NCBI GenBank assembly: GCA_016717145.1
Contig: JADKGD010000017.1
Location: 93,501-157,500, forward strand
DNA length: 64,000 nucleotides
Origin: Saprospiraceae bacterium
GTDB taxonomy: Bacteria; Bacteroidota; Bacteroidia; Chitinophagales; Saprospiraceae
Direction of reading: 5' to 3'
The position numbers and the translations under genes are program-made. Below, piece after piece: positions 28,780 to 38,076 of this stretch (position 1 is its first letter; each line of letters begins with the position of its first letter). The notes below the pieces were generated by a model that saw only the letters and a program-made list of their open reading frames with translations, was not told the origin of the DNA and did not search any database.

Positions 28780-29760
28780 ATGTTTGGAGGATTGATATAT
28801 CTGGATGATTTTCAGGAAATTTGGATTAAACTTAAACAACGGGGAACAAATTTTATATTATCAAAATTTAATTTTAATTCGAATAAAAGAACGATTTCTG
28901 CTTTCAATACAAATTTTGAACATGCTAACTGGTGGATAATACCACATCTGAAACAAAGAATGAATGCTAAAATTTCGGGAGATATAAGTGTTGGTTATGA
29001 ACAATATGTTTCTGGTAAATATTTTGATCAAGATACTCCAAAAGTCATGATTTCCCTTGGTTGCGGTGCCGGTAGTCATGAAATAACTTTTGCAAATATA
29101 AATAAAACTTTGTCTGTAAATGGATATGATTTATCAGAACAGCTTATAAAAACTGCGAATTTAAAAGCTGAAAAAGAAGGACTAAAAAATGTTGACTTTT
29201 TAGTAGCTGATGTGTATAAATTATCGTTTGAAAATGAGTCTGTAGATTTTTTTTTGTTTAATGCGGCGTTGCACCATTTTAAGGATATCGAACATTTTAT
29301 CACTAATTCCATTTTGCCTGCCCTTAAAAAGGATGGATTGTTAATCATCAATGAATACGTTGGTCCAAACAGGATGCATTTTTCAAACCAACAAATTGCT
29401 TTTTGCAACGAAGTACTGGAAAAAAATGTTCCCGAATCTTTCCGTAAAATTTTATCAACCAATATATTAAAAAATAAAGTTTACAGACACGGCACCATTA
29501 GAATGACGATTTCTGATCCATCAGAATGTATTGATTCAGAAAACATCTTACCGGTCATTCATAAACATTTTAATATAGTGGAGGAAAAAGCACTCGGTGG
29601 TAACATTTTAATGCCCGTCTTAAAGCATATATCTCATCATTTTATAGATGGCGGAAAAGATTGTCTGGAACAACTTTGCAACATTGAAGACGAATATCTT
29701 AAATCAAACCCTTCACAATTTGTTTTTGGAATTTATACTAAAAATGATAACTATGATTAA
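28780..29760 (+). CDS. Class I SAM-dependent methyltransferase (1 of 2)
   Basis: 326 residues from the ATG at 28780-28782; a TTG at 28741 would add 13 residues. Motif I of the Rossmann fold is ISLGCGAGSHEITFA, the acidic strand-2 end is NGYDLSEQLI, and motif IV is FLFNAALHHFKDIE with the 'LHH' typical of Methyltransf_11/25. Segments LKKDGLLIINEY and NRMHFSNQQ follow. A substrate cannot be inferred. Its stop overlaps the start of a second methyltransferase by 8 bp, so the two form an operon, perhaps for successive methylations of a glycan or secondary product. Confidence 0.85.
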   Translation: MFGGLIYLDDFQEIWIKLKQRGTNFILSKFNFNSNKRTISAFNTNFEHANWWIIPHLKQRMNAKISGDISVGYEQYVSGKYFDQDTPKVMISLGCGAGSHEITFANINKTLSVNGYDLSEQLIKTANLKAEKEGLKNVDFLVADVYKLSFENESVDFFLFNAALHHFKDIEHFITNSILPALKKDGLLIINEYVGPNRMHFSNQQIAFCNEVLEKNVPESFRKILSTNILKNKVYRHGTIRMTISDPSECIDSENILPVIHKHFNIVEEKALGGNILMPVLKHISHHFIDGGKDCLEQLCNIEDEYLKSNPSQFVFGIYTKNDNYD

Positions 29761-30559
29761 TACAGGATACTTAACATTCATATTTAGAAAATTTGGCTTG
29801 ATCCATTTCACTGATAAAGTAAAATTCCTGATCAAAAAGAATGTTAATAGAATCAGGAATAAAAAATTCAAAGAAGGGCATCCAAATATTATATTGCCGC
29901 CTGATTATATGATGTTTGAAGCATTTAAATTGGATTACGAAAAGTACTATTATGGCGGCAAAGAAGTAGCTGAATGGGTAATAAATCTAGTGAAAAAATA
30001 TAAAAAGACTGAAAACATTCATATACTTGATTGGGGATGTGGCCCTGCCAGGGTAACCAGACATTTACCTGATTTGCTGGCAGGAAACTCATTTGTGTGT
30101 GGGACAGATTATAACAAAAAAACAATTGACTGGTGCGCTGAAAATGTGTCAAATGTTAACTTTGTGATCAACGGTATGGAGCCACCTCTTACATATGAGG
30201 CAAAAATGTTTGACGTAGTAATTAGTATTTCTATTTTTACCCATCTTTCTGAACAAAACCACAAAAATTGGATTGAAGAATTGTATAGAATTATCAAAAA
30301 TGATGGAATTTTGATCGTTACAACTGCCGGCAAAGCATTTTCAAAAGTATTGACAGCTGATGAAAAAGTGCTTTTCAACTCAGGAAAATTAGTTACAAGA
30401 TTACAGGCTAAAGAAGGCCATAGAGTTTTTGCTTCATTTCAACCGATATCTTATTTCAAAAATCTTATTTTGAATAAATTTTCCGTTTTGGAATTAAAAG
30501 AAGGAACTACAAAAAACTGGGGAATAGAACAGGATTATTGGGTATTGAAAAAAAACTGA
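29753..30559 (+). CDS. Class I SAM-dependent methyltransferase (2 of 2)
   Basis: 268 residues from the ATG at 29753, which overlaps the upstream stop as ATGATTAA; an ATG at 29744 is nearly as good, whereas one at 29648 would overlap the upstream gene by 113 bp with no homology gained. Motif I is ILDWGCGPARVTRHLP, followed by GTDYNKKTIDWCAENV and ISISIFTHLSEQNHKNWIEE, then IIKNDGILIVTTAG: a Methyltransf_25/31-like domain. The N-terminal ~70 residues are basic and may contact the substrate. It ends with EQDYWVLKK, as in lineage members next to glycosyltransferases. The substrate is unknown. Confidence 0.85.
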   Translation: MINTGYLTFIFRKFGLIHFTDKVKFLIKKNVNRIRNKKFKEGHPNIILPPDYMMFEAFKLDYEKYYYGGKEVAEWVINLVKKYKKTENIHILDWGCGPARVTRHLPDLLAGNSFVCGTDYNKKTIDWCAENVSNVNFVINGMEPPLTYEAKMFDVVISISIFTHLSEQNHKNWIEELYRIIKNDGILIVTTAGKAFSKVLTADEKVLFNSGKLVTRLQAKEGHRVFASFQPISYFKNLILNKFSVLELKEGTTKNWGIEQDYWVLKKN

Positions 30560-30612
30560 TTCAGCATATAAATTAGTATCCTGACGGATTTTCAAAAATA
30601 AGACGGCTGTAT

Positions 30613-31590
30613 TCAAACATTTTTTCTAGGGAAAAGATATAAATAATCCAGAAAATATAAAAATCGGACAGAAAAACTATTGGTCTGGGGGGATTCAAAT
30701 AAACCTGACAAATTTGACAGATAGTCACGTTGATATTGTCGGTCAGAATTGAGTATCTGGTTTTTCCATACAAATATAATATCACTGCCAGGAGCAAAAC
30801 GCCAGTTGTACTGAAGGTCGATATTAAATATGTTTACATTCCGGTCGTAAACTGCTTTTCCAATGTTGTCAAAACCATTGTAAGTCAACCTGTCTAAATA
30901 TCCATCTTCATTTAGTCTTCCAAATGATTGATATCTTACTTTGTCCCAGTAGTGGCGAATTCTTATATTTACATTCATCACACTATTAAAAGTAAATTTT
31001 CCGGATATGGAATTTTCGATAATAAGCCTGTTCCGAACACCCATTAAAATGTCATTGGTCTCTAAACCAGATATTGGCTCGGCATTAAATTTTTTATTTA
31101 CATAACCGGGTTCAGCATATATTTTTGTGATACTGGTTGATGAAAAAATGGAAAATTTATCATTAAACCTGATCCTCGGATTTATACCTAAAGTAAAGTT
31201 TTTTCTTGTGTTGGCATTAAAGTGGGTATAGCTAAAATTGATATCATAAGCAAATGCTTTGCGATAATCTGATGATACGAATCCACCTGCCTGATAATTC
31301 ACCGGAATGCTTAAAAATCTGCTAAAATCTATGGTACGGGGTTCGAAATAATCATAGCTGGTGACAGGAACCAGTCTGCTATTCAATCCCAAGGCAAATC
31401 TGGATTTCCAAAGGATAAAATTTGATAGATTTATAGCATACTCAGTAAACGAATTTGGTTTGAATAAAAGTGCATAAACAGTGCTGCCGGTAAAGCGATA
31501 CTGTTGTATTTTCTGATTTTTTGGCTTGTACTGTGTATATCCGCCTGCAATACCAATAAATTTTTTGTTGGGGCTGTAATTAAAGCCCAT
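30613..31590 (-). CDS. DUF5916 outer-membrane protein, C-terminal fragment
   Basis: The C-terminal 325 residues (coding extends upstream to about 31708) are a run of amphipathic beta strands ending in the signature of DUF5916 proteins: YNWRFAPGSDIIFVWKNQI and a final VRFLYFLDYLYLFPRKNV. The DUF5916 barrel is predicted to sit in the outer membrane. This piece is out of register with the middle fragment because the A run read TACACAAAAATATA (minus strand; T on the + strand at 31710-31714) is one base short: adding an A gives TQKIYTESTDLG and a seamless join. Confidence 0.85.
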   Translation of the reverse strand: MGFNYSPNKKFIGIAGGYTQYKPKNQKIQQYRFTGSTVYALLFKPNSFTEYAINLSNFILWKSRFALGLNSRLVPVTSYDYFEPRTIDFSRFLSIPVNYQAGGFVSSDYRKAFAYDINFSYTHFNANTRKNFTLGINPRIRFNDKFSIFSSTSITKIYAEPGYVNKKFNAEPISGLETNDILMGVRNRLIIENSISGKFTFNSVMNVNIRIRHYWDKVRYQSFGRLNEDGYLDRLTYNGFDNIGKAVYDRNVNIFNIDLQYNWRFAPGSDIIFVWKNQILNSDRQYQRDYLSNLSGLFESPQTNSFSVRFLYFLDYLYLFPRKNV

Positions 31591-31685
31591 GTCATTTGGG
31601 TCGTAGTTGTCCGATTCGATACCATGATAAATTCTATAGGTTACATTTCCACTTATTTTACCTAAAGAAATATTATAAGAATGGC

Positions 31686-32645
31686 CTAAATCTGTTGATT
31701 CAGTATATATTTTTGTGTTAGTACACCATTTCCTGATAACCCAAATTGTTGGTTCTTGGTTTTTAAATTAAAAAACGATCCGGTAACATTAGCATCATAA
31801 TCACTGCCATTCCTCAGAACGTTTGTATTTATAAAACTTATAGAAGAATTGTTTTTTAGATTTTGGTCTATTACAAACACATTGTAATTTGTAATGGGGT
31901 TTGTATTAATGTTTCTTTCTTTCCCATCTTCAGCTCTGATCAATGCGAATGACTCACCTACGATGGCATTAAACACGCCAATTCCCGTACCTCCGGCATT
32001 CCTTCCGGAGATTTTTGTAGCATTAAAAAGTTGGGTTACATCAGGATTTTTTATAATTTTTTCTCCTCCATTTAACTTATTGCCAACGTCAGAATAATGT
32101 AATGGTAGTCCCCCAACTCTCCTCGAATAAAATAACCGCCCACGATTAAATAATTCTGTACCTTCTGTAAAAAACTGCCTGTTTTCTTCAAAAAAAACTT
32201 CAAAAGGCCCAAGGTTTAATACTTGTTTATCAGAAATTACCTGTCCAAAATCCGGAACTATTGTCATATCCAAGGTATAAGCATCATTAAGACCATACTT
32301 AAGGTCAAGTCCGGCACTATATGCTGTGCCGGATGAAAGTTTATTATCTGCCAGATTAGGATCATAGCTTGATTTAACATATCCTGAAACATACGGGGTA
32401 AGTGATAACCTTACGGGAGATTTAATATTTTCCAGATGTGTGACTTTTCCCGATTGTTGGACCCAACCGCTGATCAGAGGATCAATAGGGCTCCAATTTG
32501 AGGTCTCCCTCAGCCTTCTTATTTCCCGGCTAAATTGAACCTTCCATTCTTGTATATCAGCACTTGGAAATCTCAATGATGAATAGGGGATTCGTATTTC
32601 GACAATCCAGCCAGCACTATCAATAGATACAGCACTTTGCCACAC
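31686..32645 (-). CDS. DUF5916 outer-membrane protein, middle fragment
   Basis: 319 residues in a second frame, with coding extending upstream to about 32760. It holds the end of the N-terminal carbohydrate-binding-like (CBM9-type) domain (WIVEIRIPYSSLRFP, WKVQFSREIRR) and the start of the barrel (YSAGLDLKYGLNDAYTLDMTIVPDFGQV, EVFFEENRQFFTEGTELF), both hallmarks of DUF5916 proteins. It begins at no valid start (its nominal start is an internal Trp-containing stretch) and ends at an artefactual stop at 31686. Together with the neighbouring frames it makes one gene of 832 residues. Confidence 0.85.
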   Translation of the reverse strand: MWQSAVSIDSAGWIVEIRIPYSSLRFPSADIQEWKVQFSREIRRLRETSNWSPIDPLISGWVQQSGKVTHLENIKSPVRLSLTPYVSGYVKSSYDPNLADNKLSSGTAYSAGLDLKYGLNDAYTLDMTIVPDFGQVISDKQVLNLGPFEVFFEENRQFFTEGTELFNRGRLFYSRRVGGLPLHYSDVGNKLNGGEKIIKNPDVTQLFNATKISGRNAGGTGIGVFNAIVGESFALIRAEDGKERNINTNPITNYNVFVIDQNLKNNSSISFINTNVLRNGSDYDANVTGSFFNLKTKNQQFGLSGNGVLTQKYILNQQI

Positions 32646-32731
32646 TGCGTTCCATTTTGTGTCGTCTTCATTATTGGAGACTATGGCCTCATATTGAACA
32701 CCTGAAGCAGTTACGGAAAACTTAAACCCAT

Positions 32732-33109
32732 TTAAACCACTATTATACGTATCAAAAAAACTCTGAAGTTGTCGGCGTTTCCTATTTGATCTCTAAGTGA
32801 CAATTCCTTTAAAATTTTCTCAGGATTTGAATCATACATTCGGGCACCAATGTAGATGGCGTTATTGTCATATAAAATATATGTTTCCGTATCAAAAGTC
32901 GCGGGCATGCCAACTAGAGGCTCATTTTGAATAAAGTTGGATGCTTTTTCAGCTTCGTACCAGGACCCTTCCGAAAGTATGCCATCTATTTTAATTTCTT
33001 CCACTACCCTCGAAGCTTTAAGGCTTTTTTCAGGATTTATAATTCCACTTCCAAAAATTATTTCTGAAATCAGTAATAAACCGATTGTTTGTAATTGGAA
33101 AGACTTCAA
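32732..33109 (-). CDS. DUF5916 outer-membrane protein, N-terminal fragment
   Basis: The first 125 residues of the gene: a TTG start at 33109 (no ATG exists in the open frame, which begins at a stop near 33134), a probable signal peptide (LQTIGLLLISEIIFGSG), then the CBM9-like domain found in front of DUF5916 (EIKIDGILSEGSWYEAEKAS, TETYILYDNNAIYIGARMYDS). The frame fails at a run of seven T (minus strand; A on + at 32754-32760): with eight, it would read NFRVFFDTYNSGLNGFKFSV and enter the middle fragment. The family is common next to secreted hydrolases in Bacteroidota; its function is unknown. Confidence 0.82.
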   Translation of the reverse strand: MKSFQLQTIGLLLISEIIFGSGIINPEKSLKASRVVEEIKIDGILSEGSWYEAEKASNFIQNEPLVGMPATFDTETYILYDNNAIYIGARMYDSNPEKILKELSLRDQIGNADNFRVFLIRIIVV

Positions 33110-33272
33110 TGATAGTATTTTGAAAAGGCAAATTTATATGCATATATTTATTATACATAATAAAGGTGTGTTAAAGATAACATAATAGTAAACCATACAT
33201 TCCAAATACATAAATTTCATTAAGGGGAGAAAATCTTATTGTAATAGGTTTTAATACTTTGTGCACTAATCG

Positions 33273-33280
33273 TACCTTTG
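33273..33280 (+). promoter_or_regulatory. Candidate -7 box (TACCTTTG) upstream of aspS
   Basis: The sequence TACCTTTG fits TAnnTTTG and lies 28 bp before the aspS ATG. A clear TTTG at the right distance upstream is not present (only TTTG at 33258-33261, too close), so this is a weak call. Confidence 0.35.
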
Positions 33281-33308
33281 TGGTCAAATTGTAAAAAATT
33301 TAAGATAT

Positions 33309-35081
33309 ATGTACAGAAGTCATAATTGTGGTCAGTTAAGAATGTCAGATGTAGGTAGTGAAGTTACGCTCAGCGGCTGGGTGCAAAAAGGAAGAGATTT
33401 GGGTGGTTTAACTTTCGTGGATTTACGGGATAGATATGGTATCACTCAACTGGTTTTTAATATGGACGAAGATGATGATCTCTGTACAAAGGCCAGAAAA
33501 ATGGGGCGCGAGTATGTTGTTCAGGCAACTGGCATGGTTAAAGAAAGATCGAGTAAAAATCCAAACAGAGCCACAGGCGACATTGAGATTGAAGTCAGTT
33601 CATTTAATGTACTCAATGAATCCAAAGTTCCTCCATTTTCAATAGAAGATGAAACGGATGGAGGTGATGATTTACGGATGAAGTTCAGATACCTTGATAT
33701 CCGCAGATCACCGATACAAAATAATATTATTTTCAGATCAAAGCTATCTCTAGAGACCAGAAAGTACCTTAGTGATCAGGGTTTTATAGAAGTAGAAACA
33801 CCGTTTCTTATAAAAAGCACTCCTGAAGGTGCAAGAGATTTTGTTGTGCCAAGTAGGTTGAATCAAGGACAGTTTTATGCATTGCCACAATCACCACAGA
33901 CTTTTAAGCAAATATTGATGGTAGCCGGCATTGACAAATATTTTCAGATTGTCAAATGTTTCAGAGATGAAGATCTCAGAGCGGACAGACAACCTGAATT
34001 CACTCAAATCGATTGCGAGATGTCATTTGTTCACATCGAAGACATTTTAAGCACTTTCGAAGGACTGGCCAAACATTTGTTTAAACATACGCTTGGAATT
34101 CAGCTGGAGGATTTTCCACGTATTTCTTATGATGAGGCACTTCAAAAATATGGCTCAGATAAGCCGGATCTGAGATTTGATATGTCATTTGTTGAAATGA
34201 ACACTTTTGCTAAACATCCGGGATTTTCATTGTTTGATGAGGCGGAACTTATAGTTGGTATTTGTGCCAAAGGTATTGCAGAACAATATTCAAATAAAGA
34301 TTTAAAAGACCTTACTGAATGGCTCCAGCGACCACAGATAGGTGCAAAGGGTCTGGTTTATGTTAAATACCAGGCCGATGGCAGTATAAAATCTACGATA
34401 GGTAAGTTTTATTCAGATGAAGTATTGTTATCATGGGCCGAAAAATTTGGTGCTACAAAAGGAGATATCCTTTTTATACTTTGCGGAGAAACGGAAAAAA
34501 CAAGAAAACAACTTTCAGAGTTGCGTCTCGAATTAGGGCGCAATCTTGGATTGATGAAAGCAGTGGACTTTAAACCTCTGTGGGTATTGGATTTTCCATT
34601 ATTGGAATGGGATGAAGAAGCAGGTAGATTCCATGCTATGCACCATCCGTTTACATCGCCTAAAAAAGATGATATACCACGTATGTTAAATGGCGACCAC
34701 GACACAATGAAATCTCTAAAGGCCGATGCTTATGATTTGGTCATAAATGGCGCTGAGATAGGAGGAGGATCAATTAGGATACACGATAGGGCACTACAAT
34801 CCAGAAATTTTGATCTTTTAGGATTCAGTAAAGAGGAAGCTGAAGCACAGTTCGGATTTCTCTTAGGTGCTTTTGAATACGGAGCTCCTCCCCATGGCGG
34901 ATTGGCATTTGGGTTTGATAGATTATGTGCTGTGATGAATGGTCAGTCATCTATCAGAGATTTTATCGCTTTCCCTAAAAACAATCAGGGACGTGACATG
35001 ATGATCGATGCGCCGTCAGCTATCCATGATGTACAGTTGAAAGAACTTTGTCTGGAAGTGAAGGTGGATAAAAAGGTCTAA
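33309..35081 (+). CDS. aspS: Aspartate--tRNA ligase
   Basis: 590-residue bacterial-type class II synthetase, ATG at 33309. N-terminal OB-fold anticodon domain (GWVQKGRDLGGLTFVDLRDRYG), motif 1 region (RKYLSDQGFIEVETP), motif 2 (KCFRDEDLRADRQPEFTQID), the GAD insertion domain (~290-420) and motif 3 (GGLAFGFDRL). Position 31 is Leu and position 83 is Lys, the residues that in characterised bacterial AspRS go with tRNA-Asp-specific (discriminating) enzymes, where non-discriminating ones carry His and Gly. So it should not charge tRNA-Asn, in spite of gatA downstream. It is followed by hisS at 38 bp and gatA. Confidence 0.97.
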   Translation: MYRSHNCGQLRMSDVGSEVTLSGWVQKGRDLGGLTFVDLRDRYGITQLVFNMDEDDDLCTKARKMGREYVVQATGMVKERSSKNPNRATGDIEIEVSSFNVLNESKVPPFSIEDETDGGDDLRMKFRYLDIRRSPIQNNIIFRSKLSLETRKYLSDQGFIEVETPFLIKSTPEGARDFVVPSRLNQGQFYALPQSPQTFKQILMVAGIDKYFQIVKCFRDEDLRADRQPEFTQIDCEMSFVHIEDILSTFEGLAKHLFKHTLGIQLEDFPRISYDEALQKYGSDKPDLRFDMSFVEMNTFAKHPGFSLFDEAELIVGICAKGIAEQYSNKDLKDLTEWLQRPQIGAKGLVYVKYQADGSIKSTIGKFYSDEVLLSWAEKFGATKGDILFILCGETEKTRKQLSELRLELGRNLGLMKAVDFKPLWVLDFPLLEWDEEAGRFHAMHHPFTSPKKDDIPRMLNGDHDTMKSLKADAYDLVINGAEIGGGSIRIHDRALQSRNFDLLGFSKEEAEAQFGFLLGAFEYGAPPHGGLAFGFDRLCAVMNGQSSIRDFIAFPKNNQGRDMMIDAPSAIHDVQLKELCLEVKVDKKV

Positions 35082-35119
35082 TTTCATAGTACAACAAAAT
35101 ATATTTTTAAGCTAAATAT

Positions 35120-36481
35120 ATGTCATCAAAACCATCAATCCCAAAAGGAACCCGTGATTTTTTGCCCTCACAGGTTATCAAACGTAAATATATATTCAAT
35201 GTTATAGAATCTGTATTTAAGACGTTTGGATATCTGCCTATAGAGACACCAACAATGGAAAATTTGTCTACACTTACAGGAAAATATGGAGAGGAAGGGG
35301 ATAGATTGTTATTTAAAGTGCTTAATAATGGTGACTTCCTTTCAGGTGCAGATAAGGATGCGCTAGAAAGACTGGATTCAAATAAAGTCCTTTCATCTAT
35401 TTCCAAGCGTGGTTTGAGATATGACCTTACCGTGCCTTTTGCGAGGTTCGTAGTAATGAACCAAAACGAAATCAATCTTCCATTTAAAAGATATCAGATC
35501 CAGCAGGTTTGGCGAGCCGATCGTCCCCAACGGGGCAGATATCAGGAGTTTTACCAATGTGATGTGGATGTGGTTGGTTCTGATTCGTTGATGTATGAAG
35601 CTGAACTGATGCAGATTTATAGCCAGGTATTCAGAAAACTGGATGTTAAAACCAGGATATTAATCAACAATCGCAAAGTGCTTTTTGGATTGGCAGAAGC
35701 AGCCGGTATCACAGATAAATTTATGGAAATGACCATCTCCATAGACAAACTTGATAAAATTGGAAGAGAGGGAGTAGTTAAAGAAATGATTTTAAGAGAC
35801 ATATCAGAATCAAAAGCAATTAAAATATTGGACCTTCTTGTTATTAAAGACTTGGCAGCACTAAAAAAAGCATTTACTGGTCTTGAAGAGGGAAGTAAAG
35901 GAATTCGGGAGATAGAAGCGGTCTTTGATTATCTGGACGGAGATATTCCTGAGTTAACATTTGATATTTCTCTGGCCAGAGGGCTGACCTATTATACAGG
36001 ATGCATTTTTGAAGTAAAAGTCGACACAGATTTTTATACAGGGTTCAATATGGGCAGTATAGGAGGTGGGGGACGATATGACAATCTAACAGGTGTTTTT
36101 GGCCTTGAAGGTGTATCTGGGGTTGGTGTGTCATTCGGTGCTGAGCGTATTTATGATGTGATGGAAGAATTAAAATTATTTCCGGCAGAAGTTCAGAAAG
36201 ATATTGAAGTGCTCTTTATTGCACTGGATGAAGAAAGCCACAAATATGCATTTAAACACATTTCAATACTTAGGCTTTCAGGAATATCATGTGATTTATA
36301 TCCTGAACCATCAAAACTGAAAAAACAAATGAATTACGCCAATGCCAGGAAAGTACCTTATGTGGCGATTATTGGGGAGACAGAGAGGGCGGCGGACTTG
36401 GTAAGTCTTAAAAATATGAAAACAGGTGAACAGAAAGATGTTACGTTAACTTATCTGGCAGAAATGTTTGTTAAGAAGTAA
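35120..36481 (+). CDS. hisS: Histidine--tRNA ligase
   Basis: 453-residue class II synthetase, ATG at 35120, somewhat longer than the ~420 of E. coli. Motif 1 region (KGTRDFLPSQV, FGYLPIETPTME), histidyl motif 2 (QVWRADRPQRGRYQEFYQCDVDVVG), histidine-specific HisA segments (LARGLTYYTGCIFEV, GGGGRYDNLTGVFG) and the C-terminal anticodon domain (~350-453, EVLFIALDEES, YAFKHISILR). It attaches histidine to tRNA-His. It is 38 bp after aspS and 57 bp before gatA, so probably in one transcription unit. Confidence 0.97.
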   Translation: MSSKPSIPKGTRDFLPSQVIKRKYIFNVIESVFKTFGYLPIETPTMENLSTLTGKYGEEGDRLLFKVLNNGDFLSGADKDALERLDSNKVLSSISKRGLRYDLTVPFARFVVMNQNEINLPFKRYQIQQVWRADRPQRGRYQEFYQCDVDVVGSDSLMYEAELMQIYSQVFRKLDVKTRILINNRKVLFGLAEAAGITDKFMEMTISIDKLDKIGREGVVKEMILRDISESKAIKILDLLVIKDLAALKKAFTGLEEGSKGIREIEAVFDYLDGDIPELTFDISLARGLTYYTGCIFEVKVDTDFYTGFNMGSIGGGGRYDNLTGVFGLEGVSGVGVSFGAERIYDVMEELKLFPAEVQKDIEVLFIALDEESHKYAFKHISILRLSGISCDLYPEPSKLKKQMNYANARKVPYVAIIGETERAADLVSLKNMKTGEQKDVTLTYLAEMFVKK

Positions 36482-36538
36482 ACATGGAGTTGTACTCATT
36501 TCTTGCTAACAGTCTAATTAAATATTGAATAAGTTTCC

Positions 36539-37978
36539 ATGCAATATACTTCACTCAGACACATCCAATCGGCATTAAAATCAGGCGAAACTTCTGTATT
36601 GGGCCTCGTTAAAGATTACCTTAAAAATATTGAAGAAAACGTACATCTGAACGCTTATGTAGAAGTATTTTCCGATGAAGCAATGGAAAATGCAAAGACA
36701 CTCGATATCAAAATTAAAGAAACTCCTGATTCCCTGGGGAAGCTATTTGGCTGTATTGTTTCTATAAAAGATCTGATTTGTTACAAAAATCACTATATTA
36801 GTGCAGGATCAAAAATACTTGATGGTTTTGAAAGTCAGTTTAGCGCCACTGCTGTTCAGGCGATCGTAAATGAAGATGCCATCATTATTGGGCGGACAAA
36901 TTGTGACGAGTTCGGTATGGGATCTGCCAACACGAATAGTTATTTTGGTCCTGTAAAAAATGGGGCGGACGATACTAGAATTTCAGGAGGCTCAAGTGGG
37001 GGAGCAGCGGTATCTGTACAAACAAATACCTGCCTTATTGCGCTTGGCACAGACACAGGCGGCTCAGTCAGGCAACCTGCATCATTTTGCGGGGTTGTTG
37101 GCTATAAACCTACTTATGGCATGGTATCAAGACATGGTTTGATAGCATATGCTTCGTCTTTTGATCAAATAGGAATAATTGCACGGCAAACTGAAGATAT
37201 TGACTGTATCATGTCAATCATTTCTGTCCTCGACGACTATGATTCAACTATGTTTCAAAAAGCGCTTTACAAGGACGAATCATTTAAAGCAAAACAATTG
37301 TCTGATATAAAAATTGCCTATATTGAAGAGGCATTTGATAATGAAGTTTTGGACCCGTTGATAAAAAATGAAATTTCCAATCGCCTTGATAGTCTTCAAT
37401 CAGAAGGGGTTTTGGTGCATAAAATTCAATTTCCATTACTTGAATATCTGGTGCCATGTTATTACATTCTTACAACCGCTGAAGCTTCGTCCAATCTCAG
37501 CAGGTACGATGGGGTAAGATATGGGTATCGCTCTCCAAATGCAGTGACTCTTGATGATATGTACGTTTTGTCCCGTACAGAAGGGTTCGGACAAGAAGTC
37601 AAAAAAAGAATCATGCTGGGCAGTTTTGTTTTAAGTGAAGCCTATTATGAGGCGTACTTCACTAAGGCGCAGCAGATACGGCAGATGGTCATTGATCATT
37701 TAATCCTAATTTTTAGAGATTATGATTTTATTGTTATGCCTACAGCGCCCAAAGTGGCCTGGCCTCTGGCTGAAAAGCCCGATGACCCGTTGGAAATTTA
37801 TATGTCTGACATATATACGGTATTGGCCAATCTGGCCGGCATACCGGCAATTTCAATACCATTAGGCAATAATATAGAAAATATGCCGTTTGGTATTCAA
37901 TTATTAGGTGCTGCAAAAGAAGACAAAAAATTACTCTGGTTTGCTAAGAAATTAAATTTTGCTGAACATCTTATTTAA
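36539..37978 (+). CDS. gatA: Asp-tRNA(Asn)/Glu-tRNA(Gln) amidotransferase subunit GatA
   Basis: 479-residue glutamine amidase of the amidase-signature family, ATG at 36539. The Ser-cisSer-Lys triad is complete: Lys77 (VSIKDL), Ser152 (ISGGSSGGAA) and nucleophile Ser176 (GTDTGGSVRQPA). The segment PVKNGADDTRISGGSSGG is typical of GatA as opposed to other amidases. It produces ammonia from glutamine for GatB, which amidates misacylated tRNA. gatB and gatC are not in the window. The linked AspRS looks discriminating, so the likely substrate is Glu-tRNA(Gln), or the complex also works with another enzyme. Confidence 0.93.
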   Translation: MQYTSLRHIQSALKSGETSVLGLVKDYLKNIEENVHLNAYVEVFSDEAMENAKTLDIKIKETPDSLGKLFGCIVSIKDLICYKNHYISAGSKILDGFESQFSATAVQAIVNEDAIIIGRTNCDEFGMGSANTNSYFGPVKNGADDTRISGGSSGGAAVSVQTNTCLIALGTDTGGSVRQPASFCGVVGYKPTYGMVSRHGLIAYASSFDQIGIIARQTEDIDCIMSIISVLDDYDSTMFQKALYKDESFKAKQLSDIKIAYIEEAFDNEVLDPLIKNEISNRLDSLQSEGVLVHKIQFPLLEYLVPCYYILTTAEASSNLSRYDGVRYGYRSPNAVTLDDMYVLSRTEGFGQEVKKRIMLGSFVLSEAYYEAYFTKAQQIRQMVIDHLILIFRDYDFIVMPTAPKVAWPLAEKPDDPLEIYMSDIYTVLANLAGIPAISIPLGNNIENMPFGIQLLGAAKEDKKLLWFAKKLNFAEHLI

Positions 37979-38017
37979 TGTTAATTACAAATAATAATTT
38001 GTTAATAAGTGTAATTG

Positions 38018-38050
38018 TTTGATAAAAAATAATTTATATGCTTATCTTTG
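38018..38050 (+). promoter_or_regulatory. Upstream promoter of the tandem pair before the lytic transglycosylase gene
   Basis: TTTG at 38018-38021 and TATCTTTG at 38043-38050 are separated by 21 bp, a full match to the Bacteroidota sigma-ABfr promoter consensus. Transcription would begin about 8 bp downstream, near 38057. Confidence 0.75.
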
Positions 38051-38076
38051 TATCCCCAAAGTAATTTACATCAATT

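Noticed and set aside
30573..30797. A 74-residue minus-strand frame at the end of the DUF5916 gene
   Set aside because: It is an alternate frame of the C-terminal barrel, whose natural end at 30613 fits the family.
35107..35475. A minus-strand frame across the start of hisS
   Set aside because: It is antisense to conserved HisRS sequence and lacks a conserved motif.
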